Positions 24,735-36,012 of a stretch of 64,000 nt of DNA are shown in pieces; the first letter of the stretch is position 1, and every line of letters starts with the position of its first letter. Both the position numbers and the translations under genes were made by a program. Source of the DNA: Ptiloglossa arizonensis (taxonomy: Eukaryota > Arthropoda > Insecta > Hymenoptera > Colletidae). The stretch spans positions 13,101,557-13,165,556 of the forward strand of contig NC_135051.1 in the NCBI RefSeq assembly GCF_051014685.1, written 5' to 3'. The notes beneath the pieces were generated by a model that was not told where the DNA came from, ran no database searches, and saw only the letters and a list, made by a program, of their open reading frames with translations.

Positions 24735-24989
24735 TTTGGCGGCGCTAAATTAAAGTATGTTAGAAAGGAGTGAACGGAAATATAAGGAAGTGTGGATAAG
24801 CGTTTCATCCCGGGCCTGCTAGTGGACTCGTCAGTAAGGCATCCTAGCAGGCCCTGCCTTATACGCCGGGACATTGGAAGATCGGTAAGAGGTCGTATAT
24901 ATAGCGATCGGAGCAGGTACGGGAACTTGCGGGAAACGGTTGGTGGTGAGTTTTTCCCTCTGGTGGCAAGCGTGGGTAGTGCCGCCACA
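24735..24989 (-). repeat. Upstream (5') LTR of the TRIM
   Basis: Direct copy of 23971-24225 with 4 base differences, three of them clustered in the first 40 bases of the plus-strand copy. Same hairpin (about 24812-24822 with 24844-24854) and TATATATA word. A plus-strand frame starting at 24792 runs across the LTR edge into flank and is an accident. Confidence 0.9.
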
Positions 24990-24993
24990 AATC

Positions 24994-27900
24994 CAAAGCA
25001 ATACACGAAATATAAACAGTTAAAAAAAGACTGTGAAAAATGTTATTTTTTAACAGATTTTTATACAAAAACCAAAAACGTAGAAATGCACATACATGAG
25101 TATGAGAAACAAATGCAATCAATTGAAATCAATTCAAATAAAAGGTATATTTATTGTAATAATAAAATACTTGTTGAAAATTACATTCGTTTGAAAATTA
25201 ATACTTTCCGAAACATTTTAACGAAGCATTTTTCTCTTATTTTTATTCACAGAATATACTATCAAAATTTATATGCGAACCTGTTGGATAATTTGTAAAT
25301 TTATTATTTATATAAATTATTACCACATTGTGTGCATGAAGTTATAAATACGCGTGTTAACCATTATTTCATGATTTTAGTAACGCAAAGAGATTTGTAA
25401 TTCCATTTATTGAAAGATTCCATAATGGTACATTTTCGGAACGTATCAATTATTTTCCGGAGTACTTCAAAGTTATCTCATGAAATAAAATAACATAACG
25501 ATATTTTGAAAACGAAACAACCTTAAAATAAGAAAACATATTATTCGAAATAGTATTTCAAATCAAATTATTATAAGTGTTAAGATGTCTGGACCTCTCT
25601 CAAACGTGCAATAACACATGGTAACATTTCTTTAATCACTTCCAGTATAAGTGCAGCAAGAGCCTTGTTCGTTAAGTGAGAGGGAAACTTTGAGAGGTAA
25701 ACCGATGATAAAATATATAAGAAATCATAAGAAAGTTTCATAAACTAAAAGTTATCAGTTGCATGGAGGAAAAAGAAACGACCGCGAAAATAAAAACGTA
25801 AAGATGCGATGGTAGTGCCATAACTGCCATAGTGGTGAAAATGTTCATCACCCAGCGATAGAACTTCAGTTTGAACTCCTCAATACGTGGAAATCAACTT
25901 ACGACACATGACCGGAACCTCGACCGTTTCAACCCTAGAAGGTAGCTTTCCTCCTTGCTGACAGTTAAAAGTTGAACAGTCTGAGTGTAATTCCCAGGGG
26001 ACGACCTGTCCCTAATCTCCTGTAATATCCACGTACTTACCAACCCACCGAACTTAGAGTCCCGTGCTTTTAAATTCTCCCTGGGCTGACGCTTAGAATG
26101 GCTGAAAATCGACAAAAATGTCATGAACAGTATTTTTTTGAAAGTTTCATCTCCCATAATCTCGGTGTGCCTCTTTGCTCCTCCCTTCTTCCTTTGTTCC
26201 GTAATAATTAACAACTTTTCACTCTTACATTCTAAAATCTTTATTTACCTTTGAAACCATTGTTTGACCTACTCTTCCATAACTACTATTGCCTTTCCTT
26301 TTCGTTCCAGTAATCATCGAGTCGATGATTTAATCCTTGCCTAGTATAGGCTGCATGTTTGTCAATCTGGACTTATGTTTAATCGTCGATTCAGTTCAAA
26401 TACTTGAGATGATATTTGTTTGCTTGAAAGCAAGAAAAAAAAAGATTCGCATTTTCTATCGTAAAACACGGATGGAAAAACCAACTGTTTCTATTTATAA
26501 AATGCAAAACAGTTATATTTTATATACCAATGATTAGTCAGTTCTATACCTCGTCAACTTTGTTTTTTCATTCTGTCAATTTTTATCTATCTCCCTTATT
26601 GATCTTATCTCTTGATTCTGTGAATTTGCAAATAGTATACAAATAGTATACAAACACAGTATACAGTAGTATACAAATAGTATTTGCAATTCTTATTTAG
26701 ACAAATTATTCTTGTAATACACTTGCATTTGGTTATCAGCACATGTTTTCGTTAACGTCTGCGCAAAAATTGTTTGGGTATTGTTCGTTGCATGTTGGTC
26801 GACGAGAAATGTTGATATTGAAGTATTTCGTAAAAAATCAGTAAATACTCAAAATAAAATTCGTTTCATCGTTGATCATAAAAATTGTTTTGCTCGTAAG
26901 GTGCATTCCTTGGGAACGTGTATTTCCAATTTCTTTAGAAATCAATTTATTTCATTGTTTACCTGCACTATAAAGAAATGTTTCCATTCAAAAACAAATA
27001 AAATTACAAGTGTATAACTCAATATATAAATAGGGTAAGGAATAAAATTGTAACGAATATCCTTTGTTCCAATACAGTCCTCATAACCTTTTCCTGCCTC
27101 CACTTTGCTTCGAAACTAGTACTTACTATCATCAGTTTCCCTATAGGAGTGACCAATGCGAAAATAGTTCGATTAATTTTAAACTAATGAAATTATTGGC
27201 GTCCCAAAAAGTTCCTCGTGAATCGAAATAAACTTCCAGTGAATATCTATTGTAGTCCAAGTGTCCTCGTTTCTTTCATTTCTCTTCCACATTAATTGCG
27301 ACAAATATAAAACCCGCGCGAGTAATAAAACATTCAAGAGACAATTTAACTTTGCAAATGAACCGTACAATATCTATGTGCTCCGCAAATTAAGGAAACG
27401 GACACATATTTATTTAAAGGTGAATTCAATTCGTCGGTTATTCCAACAAAATATTTTCAGATCGCTAAACGAAGGCAACTTGAACCAAGTTCTCGAAGGC
27501 AAATTCCACCGCTTTCCCGAAATGTAGATACGAAATAGCCCCGTAGATCGAATTTGTCGTTTTCGATTTCCCGAAATACTTGCCTCGAAGATTTTCCGAC
27601 CCCCCGAACCCGATATATCTGTCATATCCCTCGGGCTGGTGTCCAACGATTTTCGACGGATCCTGGCTCGAGCGAGAAACCGCTTTCAAGAAACGTCGAT
27701 CATGAACGTCACAGACTCCAGCCACTGAATGATCCAATTCGCCATAAACACAGAGATCCAATCTATTGGGACGCTCTGGAATTAGGCAGTAATCCCCCTA
27801 GTCTAGTCTTAATCTCCCTGATTGCCATTGTTAGGCTTTTTAATCGCTTCAAATAATCCGCAGAAGAGGGCGAGCTTTCATGGATGACGGTTGAACACCT

Positions 27901-28305
27901 TGCTTGAATGAAAGATTCAATTATTCAAGATAAATTAACTCAATTTCGACTAAATCGAAATCAGTAATTGAATGTGCTCGTTTTAATCGTCAAGAAGAAA
28001 GTGTCGTATTAAGAATGTAAAGAATTGTATTTTTTTATGTAAGTTTGCAAAAATCTCGTATAATGTACAATTTCTTATATAATTGTATACCTACTTTTCT
28101 CTTTTACTTGTAAGATTTTGTTTAGATCGATCAATTTCTCAGATGCTGAAGAGTGCCCAAATCCTAGGACCGAAATCATTCCAATAAATTATACTCATAA
28201 GGAGTATTCAAGGCATTTTGCAAATTTCATCTATCATTTTGAGGAAAACTGTAACAAATGTATTTAGTATAATTCTTGTACTTACTAGAAAGTGTATTTA
28301 CAAAA
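24994..28305. other. Noncoding stretch between TRIM and MITE
   Basis: AT-rich to about 27400, then a GC-richer patch to about 27860 where plus and minus frames of about 100 codons overlap. An acceptor-like word (aaatattttcag) ends near 27460 and a short open frame follows it, but there is no donor. A local AT repeat lies at 26632-26690. Function not recognised. Confidence 0.4.
26632..26690. repeat. Short imperfect repeat of agtatacaaat
   Basis: The word agtatacaaa and close variants occur four times in a row. It is simple slippage-type sequence. Confidence 0.7.
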
Positions 28306-28307
28306 TA

Positions 28308-28509
28308 GTAGGTTGTTCAATAAGTTTTGTCGTTTTTCCATTGTAAAAAAATACTATTACACTTCAACTTTGAACAACTGTAAATATACGAATGAGTCGA
28401 TATTTACATGAAACTTTACACGTGTTCATCAAACCATCTTTAGAAAAAATAAAACGACAAACCTAAGCTCCATTTCTTGTCGAACGACGAAACTTATTGG
28501 ACAACCTAT
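28308..28509. mobile_element. 202-bp mariner-type MITE
   Basis: Terminal inverted repeats of about 28 bp start gtaggttgttcaataagt on the left and, on the other strand, ataggttgtccaataagt on the right. TA dinucleotides abut both ends (28306-28307 and 28510-28511), the target duplication expected of Tc1/mariner elements. The 140-bp centre has no transposase frame, so this is a nonautonomous deletion derivative. Confidence 0.85.
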
Positions 28510-28511
28510 TA

Positions 28512-28990
28512 CATGGATAACATTTCAAGTTAAGTACTCGATCACTATGGAAGTTATTTTATAAAATATACATATATAAAATATTTCTACGATAATACTT
28601 ACAAAACTTCGTTACTTAATCTAATCAGTAATACCTGACAACTATAACGAACCTCCATTTAGAATCGGAAACGCGCAAATACATACACTAAAGACACAAA
28701 ATGCTATTTATGCGCTAAGAATATAAGAATATAAATAACGTAAAACAAAATTAACAAAAGAAATGGCTAGAGGAATTCCACATATATGTGTTTCAAAGCT
28801 GCTGTAATTTCATTCATATTTCAAATGTCGGTATAATATTATACTTAACGTGCACATTCTGGATGCTAGGAATACCTCTTAGAACAAATAATGGCACAAA
28901 AATGTGACGTAATTAAATATGAATTAATTACATCCCGTGACTTATATGTAACCTTCGAACCGAAATATTGAATGTGAACTTACCAAAAAT
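28512..28990. other. AT-rich noncoding stretch
   Basis: No frame, repeat or site noticed. Confidence 0.5.
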
Positions 28991-30270
28991 AACACGAACG
29001 AACATGAAAACGAGCAAAGTCACTACGCCATCGATAACGGTAATATTTCATGCATCCTGGAGTACGAATCGCTGTCGATCCGCCCTCTTCCTCCTCCTAA
29101 TGACAAACTTAACCGGCGCATAAAGTCTCCGTAACGTGGACCAGTCGTGGACAGGTTAAAAGCAAATCGTGTAGAGGACGACGGAACGAAACAGATCGCA
29201 CCACGGCCGACACCGAGAGATATTTCAGGTCGAATGTAAATTTTAACCGTGTTTCGTAGCCACGAGTCGCGAGAACAAAGAAAGAAAAGAGCCGAAAGTG
29301 GAACAAAATCGAGACAGATAAAAAACACTTATAACAACAGGGGCGACTAGCCGAGCAGGGGTTGAACGAGGAGGGAGAACGGTACGAAATAAAAGACGGG
29401 CCAGAGTCGGGGAGTTGAAGTTAAGATATGAGGCATCCGGAGAGTTATGTGGCGACGAGCCGACAATCCCTTAGCACCGGGTGACAAATACGAGCCGCGG
29501 CGCACCTCTTCTGCCCCGTCACTGTACTCCCTTGTCCACGAAAGAGAGGAAAGAAAGAGGGGTCGACCACCTCTCTCCGCACTCGGTGAGTCACTCAGCC
29601 ACCGTGTTATGGCTGCGACTGACAGACCCTCCGTTGAACTTGTCTATAACCGATTCGCGAATTTTTTCCTCCGGGTTCAGGCCGGTGCTCTTGTTCGTGC
29701 TGCGTGCAACTCACGACATCTGCATATCTGTACGGTTCCCGGGCGCACGATGAGTCGGCATGCACGGAAGTTACTGGCAATTCCCATGGGGAAAGTTTCC
29801 CCAAGTGTGGACACCACTACCGTTCGTTCGAGCGGTAGGATCTCGGGGAAGTTATTGTTATTGTCATCTATCCCGTCGATTTTTCCTCGGTGACGTACGC
29901 TCGGTTGTCAGGCTCAGATGCAAATATTCGTGACTTTGAAACTGAGTAACCGTGGAAGGGCGGAGAAACCATCCCGTGGAATATCTCCGAGGGGAAGGTG
30001 GAAATACGCGAGAAACGGGACCGAGATATCCACCGCGGCTGTGGTTTACGAGGCTGGAAGACTTTAGAGGGGTTCTTCGGGATCGCCCGAGCAGATGCAC
30101 AATTAAACGCAATCAGAATATACGTGTCGGGTACAATTGAAAATTTTAACTTGTCGCGTTGTACTCGGCCGCGAAATATTTGCGACTGTTTACTCGGCGA
30201 ACGAATTTTAAAAACAATTGTGGTTGTAGCACCGTTTAACGAGTACGCGTTAACCTCTTGACATTAGAGC
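28991..30270. promoter_or_regulatory. CpG-rich island with donor-like site, possible first exon
   Basis: GC- and CpG-rich between AT-rich flanks. A consensus donor-like word (ctcg|gtgagt) has its GT at 29586, with CpG-rich sequence upstream as in insect untranslated first exons. Frames of 148 and 90 codons overlap on the plus strand (29447-29893, 29481-29753) and others run on the minus strand; none has a recognisable motif. Confidence 0.3.
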
Positions 30271-30925
30271 TTCGTATCTTGTATAGTCTTTAGGTTTTTC
30301 ACGTGATGTTAGAGTCCTATTGCCTGTACTGTCCCTGTGCCTATGTAAACAGCGAATGTTGTAACAGCGACTGTGTATTTCGTTAACGAGGATACGAAGG
30401 ACTATGTTTAGGTAATGATATGTATTAGGTGTTACTTTATTCGTAAAATATAAAAAAACTTCTAAAACCTTGCTATCTAATAATTTCGTCAGTAACTTCG
30501 AGCAAGGTAGTAAAAGTTATATGTAGGTTGTGGAAAGCAAACAGGGTAAATCTACACAGTGTATATAGGTTAATTTGTCAGATGAAAATTATTTGTAGTT
30601 TATTTTGAATTTAATTACCAGTAATCGTAATTCGAGTGCGTCTTGTAGACTATACAAAGTCTAACGACTATACATGTCGTTTCTGTACATAAATTATTTA
30701 CAACAATTTGTACGTTACCGATGACCTAACCTTTAAAATATATGCAAGTTCATATTATGTCGAGCCAAATCCTGAGTAATCTGCACTTTAAACAATATGT
30801 TTTGCAACATATTTCGAAATCATATACAATAATACATAACGTGAAAGCTTTTGTAACTACCGAATTTGGTTCATGATACGAACAAGACATTTTCTGTAAA
30901 TTTTTCGGATATCAAATTCTGAATG
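30271..30925. other. AT-rich noncoding stretch
   Basis: No frame or repeat noticed. Confidence 0.5.
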
Positions 30926-31290
30926 TCTGAAAACTAGAACTAACAAAGGGGTCAATTTAACTTGTTTCAAAATTTTTTTTTTAAATTACTCAATTATTAA
31001 CGGTGTCTTTGCCTACAATATTCGTGGACAATTATTAAAATAGACAATTAACGGTACTAGTAAATTATTGCGTTGTTCGGAAAGTCATTTCGTTTTCCAA
31101 AATGGAGAATATATAATTTAATAAAATGTTTATACACGCTAAAAATAGCGTGTTTCATTTTCACCAGAAAAAAAACGAAATGACTTTCCGAACAACCTAA
31201 TAATTTGCCCTTTCCCCATCTAATTTCGAAGATACGTATCTGGTTCGATACAAATAATAATACGTTCACCGTCGGTAGTTCTAGGGTTAA
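30926..31290. mobile_element. Interrupted MITE, piggyBac-like end, copy A
   Basis: The outer parts match 46201-46426 in the same orientation. The right end reads ggtagttctagggttaa, whose reverse complement begins TTAACCCTAGAACTACC; the left end has actagaacta. A CCCTAG terminus next to TTAA is the hallmark of piggyBac elements, so a piggyBac-type MITE is proposed, but the left end is worn. The block is about 230 bp once the nested mariner MITE and its duplicated TA are removed. Confidence 0.55.
31068..31200. mobile_element. 133-bp mariner-type MITE nested in the older MITE
   Basis: Ends are ttgcgttgttcggaaagtc and, on the other strand, ttaggttgttcggaaagtc, with inverted matching continuing through catttcgtttt. 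TA abuts both sides (31066-31067, 31201-31202). The related uninterrupted block at 46.2 kb reads aaattaatttg across the same point, i.e. a single TA, so the empty site is visible. The centre holds a small hairpin (cacgctaaaaatagcgtg) and no transposase frame. Confidence 0.9.
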
Positions 31291-32260
31291 AGGAATTGTT
31301 AGTTTAGGGTCTGCAGCGTTGAATTACAAAGGTTATTTCGAAATTCAGCGCCTCTGGTTCGATACAAATCGACTATCCCAACTTAATCCTGAAGATCGAT
31401 AGGTGAACGTGTATAAAGATAATAGGATTAGCGGATCGGGCTTTCCTTAACACCTTCTCTCCAATCTCTGTATCTCTTACGAAAGCCGTGTTTTTTAAGC
31501 GATCTGTATCGATAAATAACCGCTTACATGTTTCAGGTCTGTGTTCGTACGTTTAAAAGTAGTCCTTTGTTCGTATCTTATTCGATTCATTGTCTAAAAT
31601 CATTATTTAAACGTAAAGACTACGTATGCTTTCATTTGTTCTTACTATCAAATTCAACGGATGAAATCATTTTTTTTTCACGAAGAATCGCTCCCTTTTG
31701 TGTTATGCTACAAATTCCACCATTGTACACGCATTTACAGAAATTCGTATCATCTTAGTGAAATGTCTTGAATGCTAAAGCACTTCTATGAATGTTTAAA
31801 TACATCACTATACTTCTGGATACCTTGTGTTTATAAAGACCAGTTCGCGAGACTGCTAGTATAATATATTTCTATGTAGAGTAGTCTTCTAAATAATATT
31901 CTTAAAACATAATATTACATATATCATAAAAAATAGTAAATTGGATGGTTGATAATCTATTATAAACTTTAAATACTCCAGTGTTTTCAACTCGAATACT
32001 GTTTCCAAAGTTTACACACGCATGCCTTTTCCAGATCACATATATCGAAATTCATTCTAAAAATGCATTGAAACATATATAATAAATAATGGTTTCCTCC
32101 ATACATATACTATTAGAATTTTGGGTTACGGGTGCGATTAAATAATAGCTCGGTATTTCTATTTTATCAATAAATCAATCTTTATCAATATTCCGGAAGG
32201 TGTATCTTTTCCGTGTGTTCTTTACAAGATCGACTTTTAGACTATCTGCGATTCTACTAA
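31291..32260. other. AT-rich noncoding stretch
   Basis: A short word (tctggttcgatacaaat) at about 31230 recurs at 31352, suggesting local duplication. No coding-like frame. Confidence 0.45.
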
Positions 32261-32328
32261 ATACGTATATATACGTATGCATATACACGTGCATACATTC
32301 ATATATGTATATATATACCCATACATGC
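32261..32328. repeat. Alternating purine-pyrimidine tract
   Basis: From 32261 to 32308 (48 bases) every step alternates purine and pyrimidine (atacgtatatatacgtatgc and onward), then after a 2-base break alternation resumes to 32328. Such tracts favour Z-DNA or cruciform structures. It lies about 80 bp before the 40-bp minisatellite. Confidence 0.75.
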
Positions 32329-32410
32329 ATACAGCTACCAGAGATGATTTCTTACCGTATCATCTTTAGATGGTATCGGAAATTTAACATGTACAATAAA
32401 TGGACGCTTT

Positions 32411-32870
32411 ATCTTTACATATATAATAAATAATCGTATTATCCTTACATACATAACCTATTTTAAATTTAAATGGTAACATCCTTACATACATAACCTA
32501 TTGTAAACTTAAATGGTAACATTCTTACATACATAACCTACTTTAAATTTAAATAGTAACATTCTTACATACATAATCTATTTTAAATTTAAATAGTAAC
32601 ATTCTTACATACATAATCTATTTTAAACTTAAATGGTACCATCCTTACATACTTAACCTATTTTAAACTTAAATGGTAACATCCTTACATACATAACCTA
32701 TTTTAAACTTAAATGGTAACATCCTTACATACATAACCTATTGTAAACTTAAATGGTACCATCCTTACATACTTAACCTATTTTAAACTTAAATGGTACC
32801 ATCCTTACATACATAACCTATTGTAAACTTAAATGGTAACATCCTTACATACATAACCTATTTCAAACAT
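32411..32870. repeat. 40-bp minisatellite, about 10.5 copies
   Basis: Ten full 40-bp units run from 32461 to 32860, each with the shared parts aaatggtaac (or aaatggtacc, aaatagtaac) and cttacatacataaccta. A degenerate unit precedes and a partial follows. Some variants recur in a higher-order pattern: the acttaaccta form follows the ggtacc form twice. No coding frame runs through it. Confidence 0.95.
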
Positions 32871-33960
32871 TAGATATTGTGGCGCTATTAACAGAGCATT
32901 GTTACTCTATCAACAAAACTCGGACACGTAAGTAGTGCAAGTCCTATTTGCGTCAGACGTTCCGAAAGCCTCGAGCCGTTTCGTAGTGCGGTTAACGGCA
33001 CGATGATTCTGCGCAGCTATATCGCGCACCCGGTGGGCGCTATGCGCCCATAGACCGTGACGTGGTCAGGAAGAAGGGATAACTCCGGCTAGCTATATTC
33101 CCCTGATTTGACACGAATTCTAGTAGCCGGTTCTATAACAGTTGTTCCATAAGTACTGTTCCAAGCGTATCGAAAATATGGCGTGTCGAAATCAAGAATA
33201 GAAATGAATCGCACCAACCTTTGATGCGACATTACAAATGCTGATGGCTGAAACACCAAATGTATTCGTGCAATATATATCCGTTGTAAATCCGTGGAGT
33301 ACACCGTCTCATCCCTCGAAACATAAATTCAGAAAGGATGCATTAAGATCTTACCGGTGTCTGTAGCACTACGATTGAGTGTCCTCGGTATAATTTCGAA
33401 AAAAAAAACGGTAGAATCGCGATGAAACTGAATCTCCGCAACGGGAAAACGACTCTTGTCCATTTATTTCCGCGTACGAAGGAACGCGTCTCTTACGCTC
33501 GTAAACAATTTAATTGTCGCGGGGAGATTAATCGTCGACGCCGGAATTAATAAGAGGAATGCGTTCATTTCTGGTAGGAAGCAGAGCGCGTAATTAATGA
33601 AAAGAAGGGGCTTAATGCATCCTGACAAACCGAGGCTGTTCACCGCACTTACGACAACCACCGTGATGCCAACGATGATGTGCATGGGAATTCAAGGGGC
33701 CGGGACAAAGAAAAACCCATAGTCAGCCGCAACGATATTAAGGATGATTACACAAAATGCTTAATAACAACGAACGAACCCGCGACGCGTCATCGCCATT
33801 ACTTCCACCCCGGTTGTTCTGGCGAACGATAAAATTTGCGTGATCCTAAGAGCTTATTTCATAAATATTGTTGAGCCTTATAGCCGTTATGGGGCACGTA
33901 ACCCATAGTTTCCATAGGAAAAAGCCCTTCCGTCTCTAGGTATAGATACACGGGAACCAT
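32871..33960. promoter_or_regulatory. CpG-rich noncoding block with homeodomain-like words
   Basis: The array is followed by CpG-rich DNA with a small perfect inverted repeat (gggcgctatgcgccc, 33035-33049). At 33500-33620 there are several TTAAT/ATTA words in GC-richer context (caatttaattgtcgc, gattaatcgtcg, gtaattaatg), the look of a conserved noncoding element. No frame stands out. Confidence 0.25.
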
Positions 33961-35671
33961 ACGAAGTGTTCTGCACCGATCATAAAAAACTGTTGAGATA
34001 GATAATAGTCGTTACAGTTTTTTGTTCGAAAAATAACATTTCGCCACGTATATATTACGTGGTGATTTTATTTGGAGTCAGAATTTGTTTAAAAAGTAAG
34101 GTTCCGCCACATATATCTTACGTAGTAATTTCATTTACAGCCTTTGTGATTTGTTTTTATGCCTTTGCAATTTCAATCCACCTTTAAAAGGGATCCTATA
34201 CTTTACGAATCATTTCTCTGGATGAGTTTAAAATTTCTCATAAATGAACTCTCATAATTGAATAGGGTATTCAATTTACCCTACGGATAAAACGTAGAAA
34301 AGATGTGGATTTTCTACTCTACCGTTTACTTGTTTATGGATTTTTAAAACAATATTAACTTTAGTTTAAATATACACCTGTGCATAACTTTCAAAATTTT
34401 ACGAGATTGAATAATCGAAACAGCATCGTTGAATTAATTTTTTAATGCTCTACAAAGACATCGAACATAAATATGGAGTGTTATTAAAAGAGATATCGAT
34501 GACCTTAAATTATCGTTAAAAATAACCTTGGAAAATCAATAATGCTACTGCTACACATGCGCCTTTAAACAGTACAACTTTGTCCCGAAGACTTTTTTTA
34601 TAGAACCATACATAACAGAGATATTCAAGTGTTCCCATTTAAACATTCCACCCCGTATATACAACTATTAATTTCGTCGAAGAGATCGAATAATCAAGTT
34701 TATTTTTTGCACATCATGTAATCAATGGTTTACCATCTAAACAAAATTAAAACTACAGATTAAAAAGTAATACTTCAATTATTAACAAACTTTTTTAACT
34801 CATCCGTTGCATTCATTAATTTACCATGGATAATAGCTTCTTGAATTATGTATTAATCGGTTCCATTTTCGAAACTCGTAACTATAAATTATCCCAAAAC
34901 GTTCTCCGTGAAAAAAAGTCAATTAATATTTTGTTGTCGATTACGAGAAGCAATATTGGCATGTATTGTATAATATATCCAATACGTTACAATGTGCTTT
35001 CCATCGTCGTGAAAAAAATCAGTCCCCTGTAAAACAAACAAGACAGCGCTTTTAAATTGAACGGTGACGAGACAATTGAACAAAGACGAAGGTCGATGAA
35101 GTATATTATATAAACGAACTAGCTAAGAATAAAAATGTAAAACGCGACAAAGATATTCAATTAAATTAACGCGTCGCAAACGTTTTACGCTGAACGTAAC
35201 AGACAATCTGAGAGCAGGGAACATTTCCTGTCACCATTGTTGAAAACAATTTAATTCCGTTTGATTTTTCTTTCATGCTAGACGACGAACAACGGACGAG
35301 AAATTAGGCCAGAGTTCCCTTCGGCATCGATTTCTTTTCCATCTCTTAAGCAGTTTGTGTGTCTCCGTGTCAGCTCAGAAAAGACAATTCATCGGTCGAC
35401 AAAACGGAGGGCGCTGTTCGGCTGATCGACACTCCAGAAAAGGTCAAGTGAATGCAGTTAATACTTCACTACATACACAAGCTATTCCCCTTCGAGTATG
35501 TTTACGTGGGTAATCTTAATCGGTGGAAGAAAGAAGCCGGACTGACTCGAGAGGCCGAAAGCAGGTTGAGTGCAAGACAATGAAGGGGAGACGGGCAACT
35601 TAGCAGAGGGTTGAAAAGCACTAGATCAGGTATTGGCCACTCGAGCTTGACTCGTCGCGCGTTCTTGAATC
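33961..35671. other. Noncoding stretch, AT-rich then mixed
   Basis: AT-rich to about 35200, then GC-richer to 35660. No frame has support. Confidence 0.45.
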
Positions 35672-36012
35672 AATCTTTTAAACGAATAAATGCGAATTTA
35701 CGAGATGCAATTCTCAAATGTTAGTTTCGAATATGCAGAAGCAAAAAAATGAAGGACGAAAGAGAATTGTGAAAGGAAGTTGTTCAATTAATCTTCTAAG
35801 CGAATAAATGCGAATTTACGAGATGCAATTCTCAAATGTTAGTTTCGAATATGCAGAAGCAAAAAATGAAGGACGAAAGAGAATTGTGAAAGGAAGTTGT
35901 TCAATTAATCTTCTAAGCGAATAAATGCGAATTTACGAGATGCAATTCTCGAATCATAGTTTCGAATATGCAAAAGCAAAAAATGAAGGACGAAAGAGGA
36001 TTACGAAAGGAA
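35672..36012. repeat. 117-118 bp tandem repeat, about 2.9 copies
   Basis: Units start at 35672, 35790 and 35907, each with gaataaatgcgaatttacga and gaaggacgaaagag. Copies 1 and 2 are almost identical; copy 3 differs at several bases and stops short. The difference of one base in period lies in an A-run. Confidence 0.95.

Larger units (their letters stand above)
23971..24989 (-). mobile_element. TRIM-type miniature LTR retrotransposon, minus-strand orientation
   Basis: Two direct LTRs of 255 bp flank only 509 bp of internal DNA. The 4-bp word AATC abuts both outer ends (23967-23970 and 24990-24993), as expected for a target-site duplication. Read on the minus strand the LTR starts TGTGGCGGC. 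A primer-binding-site-like word TGGTGACCCCGTC begins one base inside the upstream LTR, and a polypurine tract GGCAAGGGGG lies three bases before the downstream LTR. These marks together fix the orientation. No reverse transcriptase, protease or integrase fits in the internal space, so it must have moved with help from a full-length relative. The LTRs differ at 4 of 255 positions, so the insertion is fairly young. TRIM is a structural class; the superfamily (Gypsy or BEL-like) is unproven. Confidence 0.9.

Noticed and set aside
24792..25298. 168-codon plus-strand frame
   Set aside because: It starts at GTG inside the TRIM LTR and crosses the LTR edge at 24989 into unrelated flank, so it is an accident of the insertion.
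29447..29893. 148-codon plus-strand frame in the CpG-rich island
   Set aside because: Several frames on both strands overlap here, none with a motif; a consensus donor at 29586 cuts through it. Better read as noncoding first-exon or promoter DNA.
32411..32870. Minisatellite considered as a CRISPR array
   Set aside because: The whole 40-bp unit repeats with no unique spacers, and the DNA is eukaryotic.
32421..32870. Possible interstitial telomere sequence because of repeated aaccta
   Set aside because: The insect telomere unit is TTAGG/CCTAA; here aaccta occurs once per 40-bp unit and is followed by tttt or ttgt, not by repeats of five.
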